Part shown: piece after piece, positions 40,617 to 41,102 of the stretch
How positions within the stretch are numbered: the stretch's first letter is position 1
How the letters are laid out: every line of letters begins with the position of its first letter
From: a virus
Length of the DNA: 41,102 nucleotides
IMG/VR virus record: IMGVR_UViG_3300006802_000194
Span: 1 to 41,102 of that record
Reading direction: 5' to 3' (one strand)
Translations under genes and position numbers: made by a program
Notes under the pieces: generated by a model
What the model saw: the letters and a program-made list of their open reading frames with translations, nothing else
What the model was told of the DNA's origin: nothing
The model's database searches: none

Positions 40617-41102
40617 TTAGTCAAGCACCATGAGCCGCCCCGCCTCATCACGCGAGCCCTCGAGGCCCTTACGCCACACGCGAGAAACCCAAGCGTCGGC
40701 GCCTAGCTTAACATCAGGCACCCACGGCGCCGCGTGTTCGACCATGAGCCGCGCGAGCTCGTCAGCCGCTTCGGGCGCCATATCTTCGGGACACTCGCAT
40801 ATAATCTCATCATGCACAAACAACACAGGCCGCACCCCATAGAGCGGGCTATCAGGCACCATGAAGCAGGCGCGCACGACCTCATAGAGCGCGCTCTTCG
40901 CCGCGTCAGCGATCAACCCTTGAAAAAACGTATTAGCGCCGTCAGTAAAGCCGACCCCACCACGGCGGCGCCCGCTCTTTTCTTGGTAGACACCGCCGCG
41001 CTCAATCAAGCTCTCAACGCGCTCAAAATAGCGCCCCATCTCAGGCCAAGTCTTAAACCACTTAGCGCGAAGCTCTTTCGCTTCATCTATAGACATCTCA
41101 AG
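40617..41102 (-). CDS. polA: DNA polymerase I family A, C-terminal part (runs off the window)
   Basis: An open minus-strand frame from the right edge to TAA at 40617-40619. It codes for the C-terminus of a family A polymerase. NTFFQGLIADAAKSALYEVV corresponds to the conserved Q...AAD..K helix near the nucleotide site. VLFVHDEIICECPED contains motif C (HDE), with the catalytic carboxylate Asp. The ending DVKLGADAWVSRVWRKG matches the usual polymerase tail. Motifs A and B and any exonuclease domain lie outside. It indicates that a replication module transcribed leftward begins here, opposite to the structural genes. Confidence 0.88.
   Translation of the reverse strand, partial: LEMSIDEAKELRAKWFKTWPEMGRYFERVESLIERGGVYQEKSGRRRGGVGFTDGANTFFQGLIADAAKSALYEVVRACFMVPDSPLYGVRPVLFVHDEIICECPEDMAPEAADELARLMVEHAAPWVPDVKLGADAWVSRVWRKGLEGSRDEAGRLMVLD

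Noticed and set aside
1-41102. Prophage with attachment site at the tRNA
   Set aside because: No integrase, repressor, excisionase or bacterial gene is visible and the tRNA sits between phage modules, so it is a phage-carried tRNA rather than an integration site in this window.

Overview
The window is a stretch of a GC-rich tailed-phage genome (Caudoviricetes). A sheath gene, tube gene and baseplate set point to a contractile-tailed (myovirus-like) particle. It carries its own DNA polymerase A, a cobalamin-dependent ribonucleotide reductase, a SNF2-type helicase and a tRNA. No integrase, repressor or bacterial flanking gene is visible, so a virulent phage fits better than a prophage; this is inference. 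Two proteins near the right end have an N-terminal membrane segment followed by a coiled coil and resemble spanins, which hints at a Gram-negative host. The host itself cannot be named from the sequence. No terminase is present, so the genome extends beyond the window.

Layout. Positions 1-3011 hold the end of one tail-fibre-like gene and three further fibre or appendage genes, with a strong hairpin after the first. Positions 3014-4525 hold small proteins, two of them probably membrane-associated, and a CHAP-type cell wall hydrolase. The portal gene follows (4522-6036). Positions 6050-18786 form a block that is not classical structure: class II ribonucleotide reductase behind a stable leader hairpin, SNF2 helicase, a small phage-domain protein, two giant multidomain polyvalent proteins whose N-termini are duplicated, and an 83-residue conserved phage domain. 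The head module (18773-22807) runs MuF-like protein, prohead protease, probable scaffold, major capsid protein and a small basic-tailed protein. The neck genes (22807-25884) are followed by sheath, tube, two overlapping tail-chaperone ORFs with a probable programmed frameshift, and tape measure (25934-30188). The baseplate and fibre genes run from 30185 to 39576. A second small-membrane-protein cluster ends the rightward operon (39600-40445). A hairpin, a CAU-anticodon tRNA and the 3' part of a DNA polymerase A gene, both on the minus strand, mark the boundary with an oppositely transcribed replication module.

Almost all plus-strand genes overlap or abut by ATGA, TAATG or short gaps, so the whole arm looks like one long late transcript with few internal promoters. 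The most notable observations are these: a peptide segment shared by the prohead protease tail and the capsid N-terminus; an octapeptide PDNFETMP placed four times at domain boundaries of the two polyvalent proteins; a hairpin that covers the reductase start codon; a Shine-Dalgarno-like element beside CCCC slip sites in the tail chaperone overlap; and a striking abundance of the palindrome GAGCTC in more than one codon phase.
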